Counted from the first letter of the stretch, positions 1 to 9,119 are shown. The stretch: 64,000 nucleotides of DNA from Hyphomicrobiaceae bacterium (GCA_041397645.1 JAWKWE010000004.1:1426001-1490000), one strand, 5' to 3'. The notes: a model not told the origin generated them from the letters alone. Numbers and translations are program-made.

Positions 1-415
1 CGGCTTCTGCTGTTGTTTCACCGAAACACTCCGATGAGGCGGCATTATATACTCGTACCGGTCGTCCGATGTAGCGCACCGCCTCAAGCAAATTGAGCGT
101 CGCGTGTGCGATACTCTCGAGTGTTTCTACGGGTTGTGCGAAGGATAGGCCGACAGAGGTTTGCCCAGCGAGATTGTAGATTTCATCTGGCTCAGTTTCG
201 GTCAGAATCTGGAGGACGCTGCGAAAGTCGGTCAATGCCATTGAGCGCGTCTTTACGCGGTCGCGGATACCTAGTCTGAGGAGATTGCCGAACGATGATA
301 ATTCCGCGTCGCGAGAAGTGCCCGTAACCAGATAATCCTTTTCTAGCAGATGGCGGGCGAGGTAGGCACCGTCTTGGCCTGATATCCCACAAATGAGTGC
401 GTGCTTGGAGGACAT
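1..415 (-). CDS. gmd: GDP-mannose 4,6-dehydratase, 3' end outside window
   Basis: This short-chain dehydrogenase/reductase family enzyme converts GDP-mannose to GDP-4-keto-6-deoxymannose, the precursor of deoxy-sugars such as fucose or rhamnose in surface polysaccharide. Only the first 138 codons are present and the gene runs off the left edge. The visible part shows the nucleotide-binding loop 'GISGQDGAYLA' (residues 10-20), 'NLAGQTSVGLSFAQP' and 'SSECFG', which together are typical of Gmd rather than of generic epimerases. The start codon lies 9 bases after the stop of the glycosyltransferase gene, so it is the last visible gene of the minus-strand sugar operon. Confidence 0.9.
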   Translation of the reverse strand, partial: MSSKHALICGISGQDGAYLARHLLEKDYLVTGTSRDAELSSFGNLLRLGIRDRVKTRSMALTDFRSVLQILTETEPDEIYNLAGQTSVGLSFAQPVETLESIAHATLNLLEAVRYIGRPVRVYNAASSECFGETTAEA

Positions 416-424
416 AGGATTAAG

Positions 425-1531
425 TCAGATCGGACATACGCTCGAAAGCGCTGTTCGCAAGCGTTGTGAGAAACGCGGATAGGAGAAATGCTCCAGGCCT
501 TCAGGAACCCCGCGAGGTCGTTTTAATCCCTCCTGAATTCCTTGTGTGATGGAATCGGGGTCGCGCGGATCAACGAGAATTCCAAGCTTGCCATCAAGCA
601 CGGCTTCGCGGGTGCCATCGAGGCTACTTGCGACGACCGGAACGCCGCATGCCAAGGCTTCGAGGATCACAAAGCCGAAACCTTCACCCTGGCTAGGCAT
701 GACGTAAAGATCTGCAAGGCGATAAAAGTCACTTTTAATTTCATCCGGGATGCGTCCGGTGAAGATGACGGAATCGGTGAGGCCCATAGAGGCAACTTTG
801 TCCTGGAGGCGCTGTTTGTCAGGGCCATCGCCAGCCGCCACGTAGCATAGGTTTGGAACAACTGAGCGAAGTTGGGGAAGGACCTCGATGATTTCGTCGA
901 ACCCCTTGTATCTTTCACTCGACGCCATCCGACCGAGCGTCATCAGAACAGTCCTGTTCTCAAGTCCGTAGCGGATAGCAAGTTCACGGTTCGGTGGCCT
1001 TGGAAGATAGTCATCGAGCCGTATTGCGTTGGGCACAATGCTGGTGTGTGCAGGATCGACATCGCACCATTTTAGAAAGCGATCATTTGTGGTTTTGCTG
1101 ATCGAAATAACGTGAAGTCCGCAAGCTTCGATCATCCGCTTCACGGCCCATGGTGCCGGCGTCCAAACATCGATGCCATAGATAGCAAGGACGATAGGGA
1201 TTTGGTTCCTTACTGCTAGAGGCACCGCAGTGGGGATCAGATTCACATGCGCACAGTAAATAAGATCGGGTCGATTGCGTTTAAGGATACGTCGTGCCGT
1301 AGCGAGAGAGAACCGCAAACGTCCTCCGAGACCACTCAGGTCGTAGTTGATCTTCGGCGGCAACGATCTCAACTGATCGACATCTGCAAGTCGCGGAAGG
1401 ACATCAATACGAGCGACAGTGTCGTAGCTTGCGATGGCTTCCAGCGCATCGCGATTGTATTGCGAAATGCCTCCGAAGCCGCCATGCGCGTCAGTGACAA
1501 GGGCGAGGACGTTCAACTTGCGCTTAGGCAT
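425..1531 (-). CDS. GT4-family glycosyltransferase
   Basis: Retaining GT-B glycosyltransferase that would add a sugar from a nucleotide-sugar donor to a lipid-linked polysaccharide intermediate at the inner face of the cytoplasmic membrane. The N-terminal half is a Rossmann-like acceptor domain ('HGGFGGISQYNRDAL' near the start). The C-terminal donor domain has 'LMTLGRM' and the family E-x7-E region 'GEGFGFVILEALACGVPVV'. I chose the ATG at 1531 (368 aa), which overlaps the end of the asparagine synthetase gene by 8 bases. An in-frame start at 1585 would overlap it much more. The donor and linkage cannot be read from the sequence, but neighbouring genes make GDP-deoxyhexose and UDP-xylose precursors. 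Confidence 0.9.
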   Translation of the reverse strand: MPKRKLNVLALVTDAHGGFGGISQYNRDALEAIASYDTVARIDVLPRLADVDQLRSLPPKINYDLSGLGGRLRFSLATARRILKRNRPDLIYCAHVNLIPTAVPLAVRNQIPIVLAIYGIDVWTPAPWAVKRMIEACGLHVISISKTTNDRFLKWCDVDPAHTSIVPNAIRLDDYLPRPPNRELAIRYGLENRTVLMTLGRMASSERYKGFDEIIEVLPQLRSVVPNLCYVAAGDGPDKQRLQDKVASMGLTDSVIFTGRIPDEIKSDFYRLADLYVMPSQGEGFGFVILEALACGVPVVASSLDGTREAVLDGKLGILVDPRDPDSITQGIQEGLKRPRGVPEGLEHFSYPRFSQRLRTALSSVCPI

Positions 1532-3404
1532 GAGATGATCGCGCGGTCGGTGTAAGAGCGGTTTTGCTCCAGTAGTCGGCCACAAGCAGAGCCCAGCGGC
1601 GAGCCCAGGGCTGATTATGCAAAGACATTGCCATTTGCGGTGCTCGCGTTGGTGCGGGCAGTCTGTGCAACCACTGGGCGATCGGTGTTACAAATCCGGT
1701 CTTGGCGCGTTCTCTGACTATCTTCGGCAGCGGCGTTGATGGTGCCTCCTTTAGAAGTGATTTGCCGGCGAATTCCGGCCGGTCGAGAGGAAGATGCGCA
1801 ACGCATTCCAACAACCTTATGTCCACGAACGGCGCGCGGACTTCAATCGAATGAGCCATGCTCGTCCAATCGGTATCGCGCAGCAACTGATTTCGCAGAT
1901 AGAGCGAGCTTTCCAGCGCGCAGACTTTGGCAAACCCTCTTTGCGGTCTGGGTACGATGGTGTCGTGTATCAATTCAAACGGTACGAGCTGCTGCAAGGC
2001 CACGGTGGCTTCTTCTTGCGGCATGATAGAAGCAAGTTCATGGGGCAAGAAAAGACCTCGTTGCAGAAGGTAAGAACCTGGGTATGTGTGACCGTACTCA
2101 AACAGGCCGCGGGCCTTCGGGTGCAAGCCAAAGCGCGTCACGTCCATGGCAGAGGATGCTAACTTCAGAATGGGGGCGAGACCGGGCACAGCAGTGATGT
2201 TTCTTACCCATTCGACGAGTTTTGGAATGCGATTGAATGAGGGATAGCCTCCAAACAACTCATCGCCGCCAAGACCTGACAGGACGACTTTCAATCCCAT
2301 TTCCTTAGCGGCCTTAGACACGAACCAAGTATTGAGACCGTTGATGGTCGGAAGGTCCATAGACGTTATGATGTGGTGAAGATCGGACCGGAATTCTTCT
2401 TCATCGATGTAGCGAGTGGTGTGTTTTGTGCCATATGTGAGTGCGACTTGCGCTGCAAGAGGCGCTTCGTCTTCGGGCTTTCCGCTGAATTCGTTGAAGC
2501 CAAGCGTGACCGTGTGAATGTCGGTCTGGCCTGCGTCACGCATCAAGCCGACGAGCGCGCCTGAGTCGATACCTCCAGAAAGGAAAGTACCGATGGGCAC
2601 ATCCGCAACAAGGTGGTGACGGATGCTGTCAATGAGAGCATCTCTCACTTGAGCCTTCACGGCCTGGCGCCGTCGGGAGCCGGTCTGCAGATTTTCTTCG
2701 CATCGGACCAGTGTTTCAGCGAGAGAGTAGTGTTGCTCAGGCGACTGTGTGCCTCGATGAGATACAACGAGACTGTGCCCCGCTGGGAGACACCGAATTG
2801 CGCGAAATGTCGTCCACGGTTCTGGAACGCTTCCGAATAAGTAGAAGCCCGCCCAACCGGCTGAACAGGGATCGCTCGCTATGCCTCCACCGGCCAACAG
2901 TGCCTTCACCTGCGATGCGAAACGGAACACGCCGTCTTCGCATGAGTAGTAGAGCGGTTTGATGCCGTAGGGGTCCCGCGCCAAGAAAAGTTCGTGGCGG
3001 TGCGCATCCCAAATCGCAAGCGCGTACATTCCGCGTAGCTTCTCTAATAGCTTCCTCCCCATATGCCGGTAGAGGTGCAGGATGACCTCGGTGTCGGATG
3101 TGGTGCGGAATTGGAAGCCAGCCTGTTGTAGTTCTGCGCGTAACTCTTTGTAATTGTAGATTTCGCCATTGAATACGATCACGAGATCTTCTTGCGGGGT
3201 CATCATCGGCTGGGAGGCACGCGCATCAAGATCGATGATCGCCAATCTTCTATGGGCGAGGCCCAGTCTTTGGCGTCCGTCCACCCAAAGGCCGAAGGCA
3301 TCGGGTCCGCGCGAGGCCATGTGGTCTCGACACGCGATCAATTCTGAAATCGAGATCGGTCGGCCGTCCGCGCCGAAGGAGAAGATGCCTGCTATTGCGC
3401 ACAT
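1524..3404 (-). CDS. asnB: Asparagine synthetase (glutamine-hydrolysing)
   Basis: Class II glutamine amidotransferase that makes asparagine (or amidates another carboxylate) from glutamine, aspartate and ATP. Residue 2 is the catalytic cysteine ('MCAIAGIF'). The glutaminase domain spans about residues 2-215, and the synthetase domain carries the ATP pyrophosphatase loop 'SGGIDSGAL' near residue 270. The length of 626 aa is normal for the long AsnB form found in surface-polysaccharide and exosortase-type gene clusters. It lies 21 bases downstream of the UDP-glucuronate decarboxylase gene and overlaps the glycosyltransferase gene, so a role in amidating a sugar acid is possible instead of free asparagine synthesis. 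That role is inferred from position only. Confidence 0.92.
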   Translation of the reverse strand: MCAIAGIFSFGADGRPISISELIACRDHMASRGPDAFGLWVDGRQRLGLAHRRLAIIDLDARASQPMMTPQEDLVIVFNGEIYNYKELRAELQQAGFQFRTTSDTEVILHLYRHMGRKLLEKLRGMYALAIWDAHRHELFLARDPYGIKPLYYSCEDGVFRFASQVKALLAGGGIASDPCSAGWAGFYLFGSVPEPWTTFRAIRCLPAGHSLVVSHRGTQSPEQHYSLAETLVRCEENLQTGSRRRQAVKAQVRDALIDSIRHHLVADVPIGTFLSGGIDSGALVGLMRDAGQTDIHTVTLGFNEFSGKPEDEAPLAAQVALTYGTKHTTRYIDEEEFRSDLHHIITSMDLPTINGLNTWFVSKAAKEMGLKVVLSGLGGDELFGGYPSFNRIPKLVEWVRNITAVPGLAPILKLASSAMDVTRFGLHPKARGLFEYGHTYPGSYLLQRGLFLPHELASIMPQEEATVALQQLVPFELIHDTIVPRPQRGFAKVCALESSLYLRNQLLRDTDWTSMAHSIEVRAPFVDIRLLECVAHLPLDRPEFAGKSLLKEAPSTPLPKIVRERAKTGFVTPIAQWLHRLPAPTRAPQMAMSLHNQPWARRWALLVADYWSKTALTPTARSSHA

Positions 3405-3425
3405 GGCGTTTTGCCTCGTGAGGTT

Positions 3426-4394
3426 CTACGCAGACAGAGTCAAAAGGTTGTCGAAATACGCGATGGTCTTTTTGAGGCCTTCCTTCAAAGGCACGACGGG
3501 TTGCCAGTCCAGATGTTCGCGGGCAAGTCCGATATCGGGGCGACGCTGGCGTGGGTCGTCAGCGGGAAGAGGTTCGAAGGTCAGCTTCGAGGATGAGCCG
3601 GTCTGCGAGATGATTTCCTCCGCCAACTGCCGCATCGTAAATTCGTTTGGGTTGCCAAGGTTCACCGGTCCGGTGAACCCAGCAGGTGAATCCATCAGGC
3701 GGATGAAACCTTCAATGAGATCGTCGACAAAGCAGAACGAGCGCGTTTGCTGTCCGTCACCATAGATTGTGATCGGCTGCCCCTTAAGCGCCTGAACGAT
3801 GAAGTTTGAAACGACCCGCCCATCATTGGGATGCATGCGCGGGCCATAGGTGTTGAAGATACGTGCGACTTTGATGTCGAGGTTGTGCTGCCGGTAATAA
3901 TCGAAGAACAGCGTCTCTGCGCAGCGCTTTCCTTCGTCATAGCAAGAGCGGAGCCCGATCGGATTAACGTTGCCCCAGTAAGATTCGGTTTGAGGATGAA
4001 CGGTCGGGTCGCCGTATACTTCGCTCGTCGATGCCTGGAAAATTCTGCAGCGCAGTCGTTTGGCAAGTCCGAGCATGTTGATGGCGCCATGCACGCTGGT
4101 CTTGGTCGTTTGAACGGGATCGTGTTGGTAGTGGATGGGCGATGCCGGACATGCAAGATTGTAGATCTCATCCACCTCGACATAGAGGGGAAAGGTAACG
4201 TCGTGGCGCATCAACTCGAAGCGTGGATGGCTGACGAGATGGTCGATGTTGCGCTTTGTGCCCGTAAAGAAGTTGTCGACACAAATGACGTCGTGTCCAA
4301 GCGCGAGGAGTCGGTCGCACAGATGAGAGCCGAGAAATCCTGCGCCACCGGTTACGAGGATGGCTTTGCGGTCGTAATCTCTAGGCTGCGTCAC
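3426..4394 (-). CDS. UDP-glucuronate decarboxylase (UDP-xylose synthase)
   Basis: Extended SDR enzyme converting UDP-glucuronate to UDP-xylose with NAD+ as bound cofactor. The glycine-rich loop 'GGAGFLG' is at residues 16-22, the active-site strand 'TSEVYGDP' at 123-130, and the catalytic Tyr-x3-Lys at Y152/K156 in 'SCYDEGKRCAE'. The segment 'RIFNTYGPRMHPNDGRVVSN' is characteristic of this family. At 322 aa it has the usual bacterial length. It appears to be the first gene of the minus-strand group running through asnB, the glycosyltransferase and gmd. A close UDP-glucose epimerase is the main alternative, but the family motifs favour decarboxylase. Confidence 0.92.
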   Translation of the reverse strand: MTQPRDYDRKAILVTGGAGFLGSHLCDRLLALGHDVICVDNFFTGTKRNIDHLVSHPRFELMRHDVTFPLYVEVDEIYNLACPASPIHYQHDPVQTTKTSVHGAINMLGLAKRLRCRIFQASTSEVYGDPTVHPQTESYWGNVNPIGLRSCYDEGKRCAETLFFDYYRQHNLDIKVARIFNTYGPRMHPNDGRVVSNFIVQALKGQPITIYGDGQQTRSFCFVDDLIEGFIRLMDSPAGFTGPVNLGNPNEFTMRQLAEEIISQTGSSSKLTFEPLPADDPRQRRPDIGLAREHLDWQPVVPLKEGLKKTIAYFDNLLTLSA

Positions 4395-4509
4395 GAAATC
4401 TCCTGCTGAAGCATGAAAGCTTCTGTTTCACCGTGTCACTTGATGAGCCACGAAGGCATAGCTACCGCACTCCGGGTGAATCGCTTCTCCGGCAATCGTC
4501 ACCAATTGA

Positions 4510-4530
4510 CCGGACGTTGTGCACGTCCGG
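4510..4530. repeat. Inverted repeat between sugar transferase and UDP-xylose synthase genes
   Basis: Perfect 8-bp arms CCGGACGT and ACGTCCGG flank a 5-base loop. The element lies just past the 3' end of the minus-strand sugar transferase gene and upstream of the UDP-glucuronate decarboxylase gene. It could be a weak terminator or attenuator, but no T-run follows on the minus strand, so it is listed only as a stem-loop. Confidence 0.5.
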
Positions 4531-4579
4531 TGTTGAGGAGGTGGCTCCCCGTCATGAAGTGAGCGTCAAGAAAGTCGCC

Positions 4580-6133
4580 TCAAGCGGCCTTTTGACCCCG
4601 TGTCGCTCCTGCTGCCCCGCCTTGTGCCCACGGATTAGGTCCGGTCCAGATGCCGGCGTGCGTCAAGTCGCGCCAAGCCTTCTTGATAGAAGCCACATCT
4701 GTGGTCTCTCCCCACGCAATGATACGGATGGTCTCGAGTACGATCCTGAAATCGAGCGCAAAGCTCGCGTTTTTTACATACCAGACATCCAGAGCGGCTT
4801 TGTCTTCAGGATGAACGTCACGTCCTCCTTTGACCTGTGCCCATCCAGTTAATCCTGGGCGAACCAGCAATCGCGCGGAAAACTCTGGCGGTTGGTCCGC
4901 GGGCAACAGCGGCCTTGGTCCAATGAAGGACATTTCGCCAAACACGATGTTGAGAAGCTGCGGTAGCTCATCAAGCCTTGTGCGGCGGAGAAATCGTCCG
5001 ATCAGCGATAGGCGATCGTCGTCATCGACACGGTTGCCGTTGCGGTCATGGGCCGGCGCCATCGTTCTGAACTTGTACAACCTGAGAGGACGTCCGCTCA
5101 GTCCCGGTCGGCGCTGCCAGAACGTGACTGGGAAGCCGACGTCGATGACGACGAGCATCGCAATCAGCAACATGAGAGGGGACAGCACGACAAGGAGGGC
5201 GATAGAAAGGACGGCGTCAATTACCCTTTTGATGCGCCAGTAAGGCAGTCGCGCAAGCTCTTCGAGTTGGTTCGACGAAATGGCAAATCGAGCTGCTGAA
5301 CTGGGGTCTTTATCGGAGGTTGTTAATGGCGGCTCGCCCGGTGAATTTGCGGTGGGGCGATTGACGTTGACGTCGAGCCCAAGTTGCTCGGCGAGATACT
5401 CAACCTTGATCGACGTCGACATCTCGATCTCAAGGAGGGCTTGCTGCGCCTTGGGCGATAAGCGGTCAAATCGCGAAGTGACGACAATGCGGTCGAGCAC
5501 AATGCCGTGCACTTCGAGGTTGCGACGAATCTCTATGATATCATCCGGCGCGCCCAGTATGGGATACTGGCGCACGGAACGGTTCGTGTCCTTGCTCGTG
5601 CGTCCGACAATCCCTGCGATGTGGATACGTCCCGGCGCATATTCTGCAACAGCGCGCAGATAGAGATCCGTCAGCTGGGTCAATCCAACGAGCATGATGG
5701 TTTCTTCCGGACCGGCTTTCGGCGCCGACCACATGACGGGCCGGGCTGGACTCGAATGGCGCAGGCGCACCAATACGCGCGAGCCCACGAGCGCGAGCAT
5801 GATGAGCATTCCCTGGATGAAGGGAAGAGATCGGGAGACGTTCCCCATCCGGTTTAGCGTGAAGCCTAGCGCCATCGCTGTCAGTACGATGATGCAGGCG
5901 GCAGCACACAGTCGAAGGTAGTCGGCCATGCCCGACATGCGCGTGATCATGCGCGTTGCACCGAACGCAGGAAGCACAATCGCGGAAATTGCCAGAGTTG
6001 CGGCCAAGTAGGGGAGCAGGGCGGCGAACCTGAGTTCGGAGAACTCGAAATTGTCACGCAGAAGCAACGCGGCGATCGTCGCGCAACCAACCAACGCAAG
6101 GTCGATGACCAAGCTAACAACCGAACGCATCAT
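4580..6133 (-). CDS. Exopolysaccharide polyprenyl-phosphate sugar-1-phosphate transferase
   Basis: Initiating transferase that places the first sugar-1-phosphate on undecaprenyl phosphate for exopolysaccharide assembly. The N-terminal half (about residues 1-130) has four hydrophobic segments. A nucleotide-binding-like central domain follows, and then the C-terminal bacterial sugar transferase domain (about residues 295-500) with a membrane hairpin, 'LYKFRTM' and 'RRTRLDELPQLLNIVFGEM', followed by 'FIGPRPLL'. The 517-aa length matches the WcaJ/ExoY-like long form. It is followed by 185 bases before the UDP-xylose synthase gene and probably heads its own unit. The sugar specificity (glucose or galactose) cannot be told from the sequence. 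Confidence 0.93.
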   Translation of the reverse strand: MMRSVVSLVIDLALVGCATIAALLLRDNFEFSELRFAALLPYLAATLAISAIVLPAFGATRMITRMSGMADYLRLCAAACIIVLTAMALGFTLNRMGNVSRSLPFIQGMLIMLALVGSRVLVRLRHSSPARPVMWSAPKAGPEETIMLVGLTQLTDLYLRAVAEYAPGRIHIAGIVGRTSKDTNRSVRQYPILGAPDDIIEIRRNLEVHGIVLDRIVVTSRFDRLSPKAQQALLEIEMSTSIKVEYLAEQLGLDVNVNRPTANSPGEPPLTTSDKDPSSAARFAISSNQLEELARLPYWRIKRVIDAVLSIALLVVLSPLMLLIAMLVVIDVGFPVTFWQRRPGLSGRPLRLYKFRTMAPAHDRNGNRVDDDDRLSLIGRFLRRTRLDELPQLLNIVFGEMSFIGPRPLLPADQPPEFSARLLVRPGLTGWAQVKGGRDVHPEDKAALDVWYVKNASFALDFRIVLETIRIIAWGETTDVASIKKAWRDLTHAGIWTGPNPWAQGGAAGATRGQKAA

Positions 6134-6237
6134 GCCCCGCCAAAATCATGAGTGGCCAAATTCGGCCGTTCGGAAAAACCTTAACCCCGCGGATCGTATT
6201 GTAGCGCACCAAGCGGCGCAACACGACTATCTTGAGC

Positions 6238-7965
6238 TTAGACATCGTCTGATCCTGACTTGTCGGGCGCCGTCTCGTCAGGCCGAGCCTTGTCATCTGC
6301 GGCCGGGCGCCCAGAATCAGGGTTTCGCCAAGCTTCTGGCCATTTTATTGCTTCACCCCAACTGGGAATTTGTCCTGTGGACGATTTGTGTTTCTGGCTG
6401 GAAGCGGTTTCGACGACCACCGGGTGTGCGGTTTTCTCCTCGTCTTTTGTCTTAGTATTTTCGGATCTGGATTCTGGCCACGAGATTTGCTCGGTGCCAG
6501 CGGCACGCACCACGGCAAGAGGTCGCGTTGTTTGAGGCTGTGTTTCGCTGGTGGACCGGCGCATTGCTGGAGTGATGCTCTCCAGCCTCGGATGGTGGTT
6601 GGGATCGGAGGGTGCTTTCACCAAAAGCGCTGCGCAAAAGGCGACGGTGACCATCATGGTTTCGGTGCGTAGATGGTAGTCGACGAAGGCGTGTACCACC
6701 AGCAACCCGATGATCAGAGCAGCGGCGCGCGTAAGTCCATGATCGATCTCAAGTCCGTGGGCGCTGGGGGTCCACCACGCGGTTCGCGTGCGCGCTAAGA
6801 ACCACAACGCGGCAAACACCATCAGGACCGCTCCTGCAAGCCCCGTTTCCATCAACAACTCGAGAATGTCGTTATGCGCGTGATTGATATAGCGATCGAT
6901 GAGCGCATCCTGAGGCAGCTCAAACGCACCATAAACTGGGACAAACGAACCCAATCCAGTGCCGATCGGAAATGCCGCCTTTATTGCGGAAAAAGTGTTC
7001 TTGGCTATCGCGATGCGTGCGTCTGTGAGCGGGTCTACGTCGAACCTGTTCAACACACGAATGAGGGCAAACTGCAAGGAGAACACGGCCACAGTCACGA
7101 CGGCGGCAACAATCAATCCACTTGCCGACGTCCATCGGGTGCGGCGTTTGTCGGCATAGGACAATGCAAGGGCTCCAAGTAGCGCCAGCATCGTGAGGCC
7201 TAGTCCGGCGCGAGAGCGAGCCATCATTTGTGCCGCAATGAGAAGGGTCAGGAGCGTAAACCCGCCCAAAAGGACGAGCACGTGCCGCATCTCTGCCGCC
7301 CGAGACGAAGTATTTTTGCGCCAGAAGACGCCATTGATGGCCCACACGGCCGCGATGAGTGTGGCGCTATACAGCAGAGCGGCGAAGTGGTTGCGATTTG
7401 CAAACAAGCCAACCGCTTCTGGGTTGCCTTCACTTTGCGCAATCCAAAGGTGTGCTGTCTGCAGAAGTCCGGCAAAGGCGCTGATAATGGCGGCCGCAAG
7501 GAAGACCAGGCTGAGCGTTCTGCGATCATGGTTCGTGAGCTGCGCGGTCGCTAGAAACACGGCGATCGGTGGCAGAAGCGTCAACAAAGAAACCCACGTC
7601 GCCTTCGGCGCCATGCTGATCGGCATCCACGCGGTTTGGTTCGAGGACATTTCAAGTGCCGTCTTTTCGAGCTCTCGGGCTGGCAGGGTCGCCCAGAGCG
7701 ACGGTGGAAGCGGAATAAGCTGTAACAGTGGAATGGCTATTAGAGCCGCGCAGAGCAGCAATTCCGAGCGACCGAGATTGCATTTCGCGCCGGCCGACAA
7801 TCTCCAAAGGGCGAGTAGGAGACAGGGGATGGCGAGTAACTGCAAGAGCGTGTCGGACAAGTAGAAACCGGCCGCCGCTCCGCCGCCGAAAATCAGGCTT
7901 GTCGAGAACAGTAGGGCGCCGACCCAAAATAGCGCGCCGTCTCGGGGACGTGCTCCGACGGGCAT
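6238..7965 (-). CDS. O-antigen ligase / polymerase-like (Wzy_C) membrane protein
   Basis: Multi-pass membrane protein with about a dozen hydrophobic segments, including two opening ones at roughly residues 13-60. The long periplasmic loop contains 'INHAHNDILELLMETG', the signature of the O-antigen ligase/Wzy superfamily. In this setting it most likely polymerises repeat units in the periplasm, since the plus-strand arm supplies copolymerase and export proteins but no polymerase. The last 110 or so residues are hydrophilic, rich in charged residues, Pro and Ser, and look disordered, which is unusual for the family. The gene is 32 bases downstream of the FecR-like gene on the same strand. Confidence 0.85.
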   Translation of the reverse strand: MPVGARPRDGALFWVGALLFSTSLIFGGGAAAGFYLSDTLLQLLAIPCLLLALWRLSAGAKCNLGRSELLLCAALIAIPLLQLIPLPPSLWATLPARELEKTALEMSSNQTAWMPISMAPKATWVSLLTLLPPIAVFLATAQLTNHDRRTLSLVFLAAAIISAFAGLLQTAHLWIAQSEGNPEAVGLFANRNHFAALLYSATLIAAVWAINGVFWRKNTSSRAAEMRHVLVLLGGFTLLTLLIAAQMMARSRAGLGLTMLALLGALALSYADKRRTRWTSASGLIVAAVVTVAVFSLQFALIRVLNRFDVDPLTDARIAIAKNTFSAIKAAFPIGTGLGSFVPVYGAFELPQDALIDRYINHAHNDILELLMETGLAGAVLMVFAALWFLARTRTAWWTPSAHGLEIDHGLTRAAALIIGLLVVHAFVDYHLRTETMMVTVAFCAALLVKAPSDPNHHPRLESITPAMRRSTSETQPQTTRPLAVVRAAGTEQISWPESRSENTKTKDEEKTAHPVVVETASSQKHKSSTGQIPSWGEAIKWPEAWRNPDSGRPAADDKARPDETAPDKSGSDDV

Positions 7966-7997
7966 TGCTGTGCGGCCTTGATCATCATGGCGATGGG

Positions 7998-8408
7998 CTA
8001 TTGACCGCTCGCCGGCTTATCTTCATCCGAACTCATTATTGCAACGCCAGCAACGACGCCGCCCACGGCGAGAGCACCGAGTATTAGCAGCCCTTGATCC
8101 GAGGAAGCGATCTGCTGTGCGTTGGCACAAGTTGGCGGTGTCGAAGAAACAACGGCAACGTTGCCTGCCTCTACACGCACTTTGCATCCATTTTCATAGA
8201 CGATATTGGCGGCGGCGCCGGGCGCGGCCATTACGGTGTTGCCTGAGCCGGCTGCCGCAGAACCGCTGACAGGAAGGAAACCCTCCCCGGCGTTGATCGA
8301 GACCCTGCCGCGTATGACCTCGACTGTCGCAGCCTTTGCTGCATATCCAGCCACTGAGCAACCCAAACACAGAGCTGCCACGCGCAGTACCCACACACAC
8401 GACCGCAT
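7998..8408 (-). CDS. Small secreted FecR-like protein, copy 1
   Basis: A 136-aa protein of unknown function. It has an N-terminal signal sequence (about residues 1-27 ending 'AAKAA') and a beta-rich middle resembling a FecR-type fold ('VEVIRGRVSINAGEGF', 'GNTVMAAPGAAANIVYENG'). Near the C-terminus is a hydrophobic segment 'GLLILGALAVGGVVAGVAIM', then a short tail 'SSDEDKPASGQ'. It is clearly paralogous to the protein encoded at 8578-8973, sharing fold, order of segments and a 'KPxSxQ' end. Both lie in front of the polysaccharide polymerase gene. I infer a periplasmic, membrane-attached role in the polysaccharide system, but the sequence does not state what it is. Confidence 0.75.
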   Translation of the reverse strand: MRSCVWVLRVAALCLGCSVAGYAAKAATVEVIRGRVSINAGEGFLPVSGSAAAGSGNTVMAAPGAAANIVYENGCKVRVEAGNVAVVSSTPPTCANAQQIASSDQGLLILGALAVGGVVAGVAIMSSDEDKPASGQ

Positions 8409-8452
8409 CCCATACTCCCTCGAAGGCGTACTCTTGCCTCGTGGTGGCAGGC

Positions 8453-8466
8453 TTAACGCACGTTAA
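8453..8466. promoter_or_regulatory. Palindrome upstream of FecR-like gene 1
   Basis: TTAACG, a 2-base spacer, then CGTTAA form a perfect inverted repeat about 45 bases before the start codon of the downstream minus-strand gene. This is a plausible operator or part of a promoter. The spacing of the two TTAA halves is 6 bases, one short of the CtrA consensus. Confidence 0.35.
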
Positions 8467-8577
8467 CTCTGCTGACAAGCAGACGGACTGGACCGAAATG
8501 GGCGGCCAATGACTCATTAGATTGCTGATTTAAAAGGACATTGACAGCCGAGTCGTTTCGGCTCCCGGCGGTGTGAC

Positions 8578-8973
8578 TTACTGGCTGCTCACAGGTTTAT
8601 CACCACCACTATTGCTCGTGCCGATGATGATTGCAGTGCCTGCCGCCACCGCGATGCCGCCGATGATCAGTCCATTCGGAATAGTGTCTGGCGATGGAGG
8701 CGGGCCCGGTGGTGTCACATTACAGACGGTCGTGACTTGTCCCGGTTGAATATTGATCACGGCGCCGCTATCGCACGTGAGCACTGCGCTGCCGCCTGCG
8801 TTGGCCATGATCGTGTCACCCTCTTTGAGGGTAACGGGGCCAGATATCTGCACAAAGCCGCTGCCGGTGTTCACTAAGACGTCGCCGTAGACATTGTCGA
8901 GCGTCGCAGCCTGCGCCGCGCCGGCTAACGTGCCTAAAATGAGCGCAGAATAAAATGTACTCAATCTGCTCAT
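8578..8973 (-). CDS. Small secreted FecR-like protein, copy 2
   Basis: A 131-aa paralogue of the product at 7998-8408 with the same layout. It has a signal sequence of about 22 residues ending 'GAAQAA', a beta-rich domain ('LDNVYGDVLVNTGSGF', 'GDTIMANAGGSAVLTCDSG'), a proline-rich linker 'TPPGPPPSPD', a glycine-rich hydrophobic helix 'GLIIGGIAVAAGTAIIIG' and the tail 'GGDKPVSSQ'. Both copies hold two cysteines at matching places around the FecR-like domain, which could form a periplasmic disulphide. It is the first gene of the minus-strand arm and is separated from copy 1 by 169 bases. Function is unknown. Confidence 0.75.
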   Translation of the reverse strand: MSRLSTFYSALILGTLAGAAQAATLDNVYGDVLVNTGSGFVQISGPVTLKEGDTIMANAGGSAVLTCDSGAVINIQPGQVTTVCNVTPPGPPPSPDTIPNGLIIGGIAVAAGTAIIIGTSNSGGDKPVSSQ

Positions 8974-9102
8974 ACGAATTGCCCCCGCAATCTTACCGGC
9001 AGACTAGACAACCTTAAGGTGAGTCGGCGCAACCCTCGGAAAGTGAACAACTCAATTTCGTTATTAGAAGTTGGGGGAAGATGCGTGCAAGCATCACGTT
9101 CA

Positions 9103-9119
9103 AGCAACCCAGGGTTGCT
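9103..9119. promoter_or_regulatory. Palindrome in the divergent polysaccharide promoter region
   Basis: AGCAACCC and GGGTTGCT surround a single central base, giving a perfect 17-bp dyad in the 249-base gap between the divergent arms (8974-9222). A weaker pair GATGC/GCATC lies just before it. The position suits an operator for a regulator controlling either arm. No such regulator is encoded in this part of the window. Confidence 0.4.
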
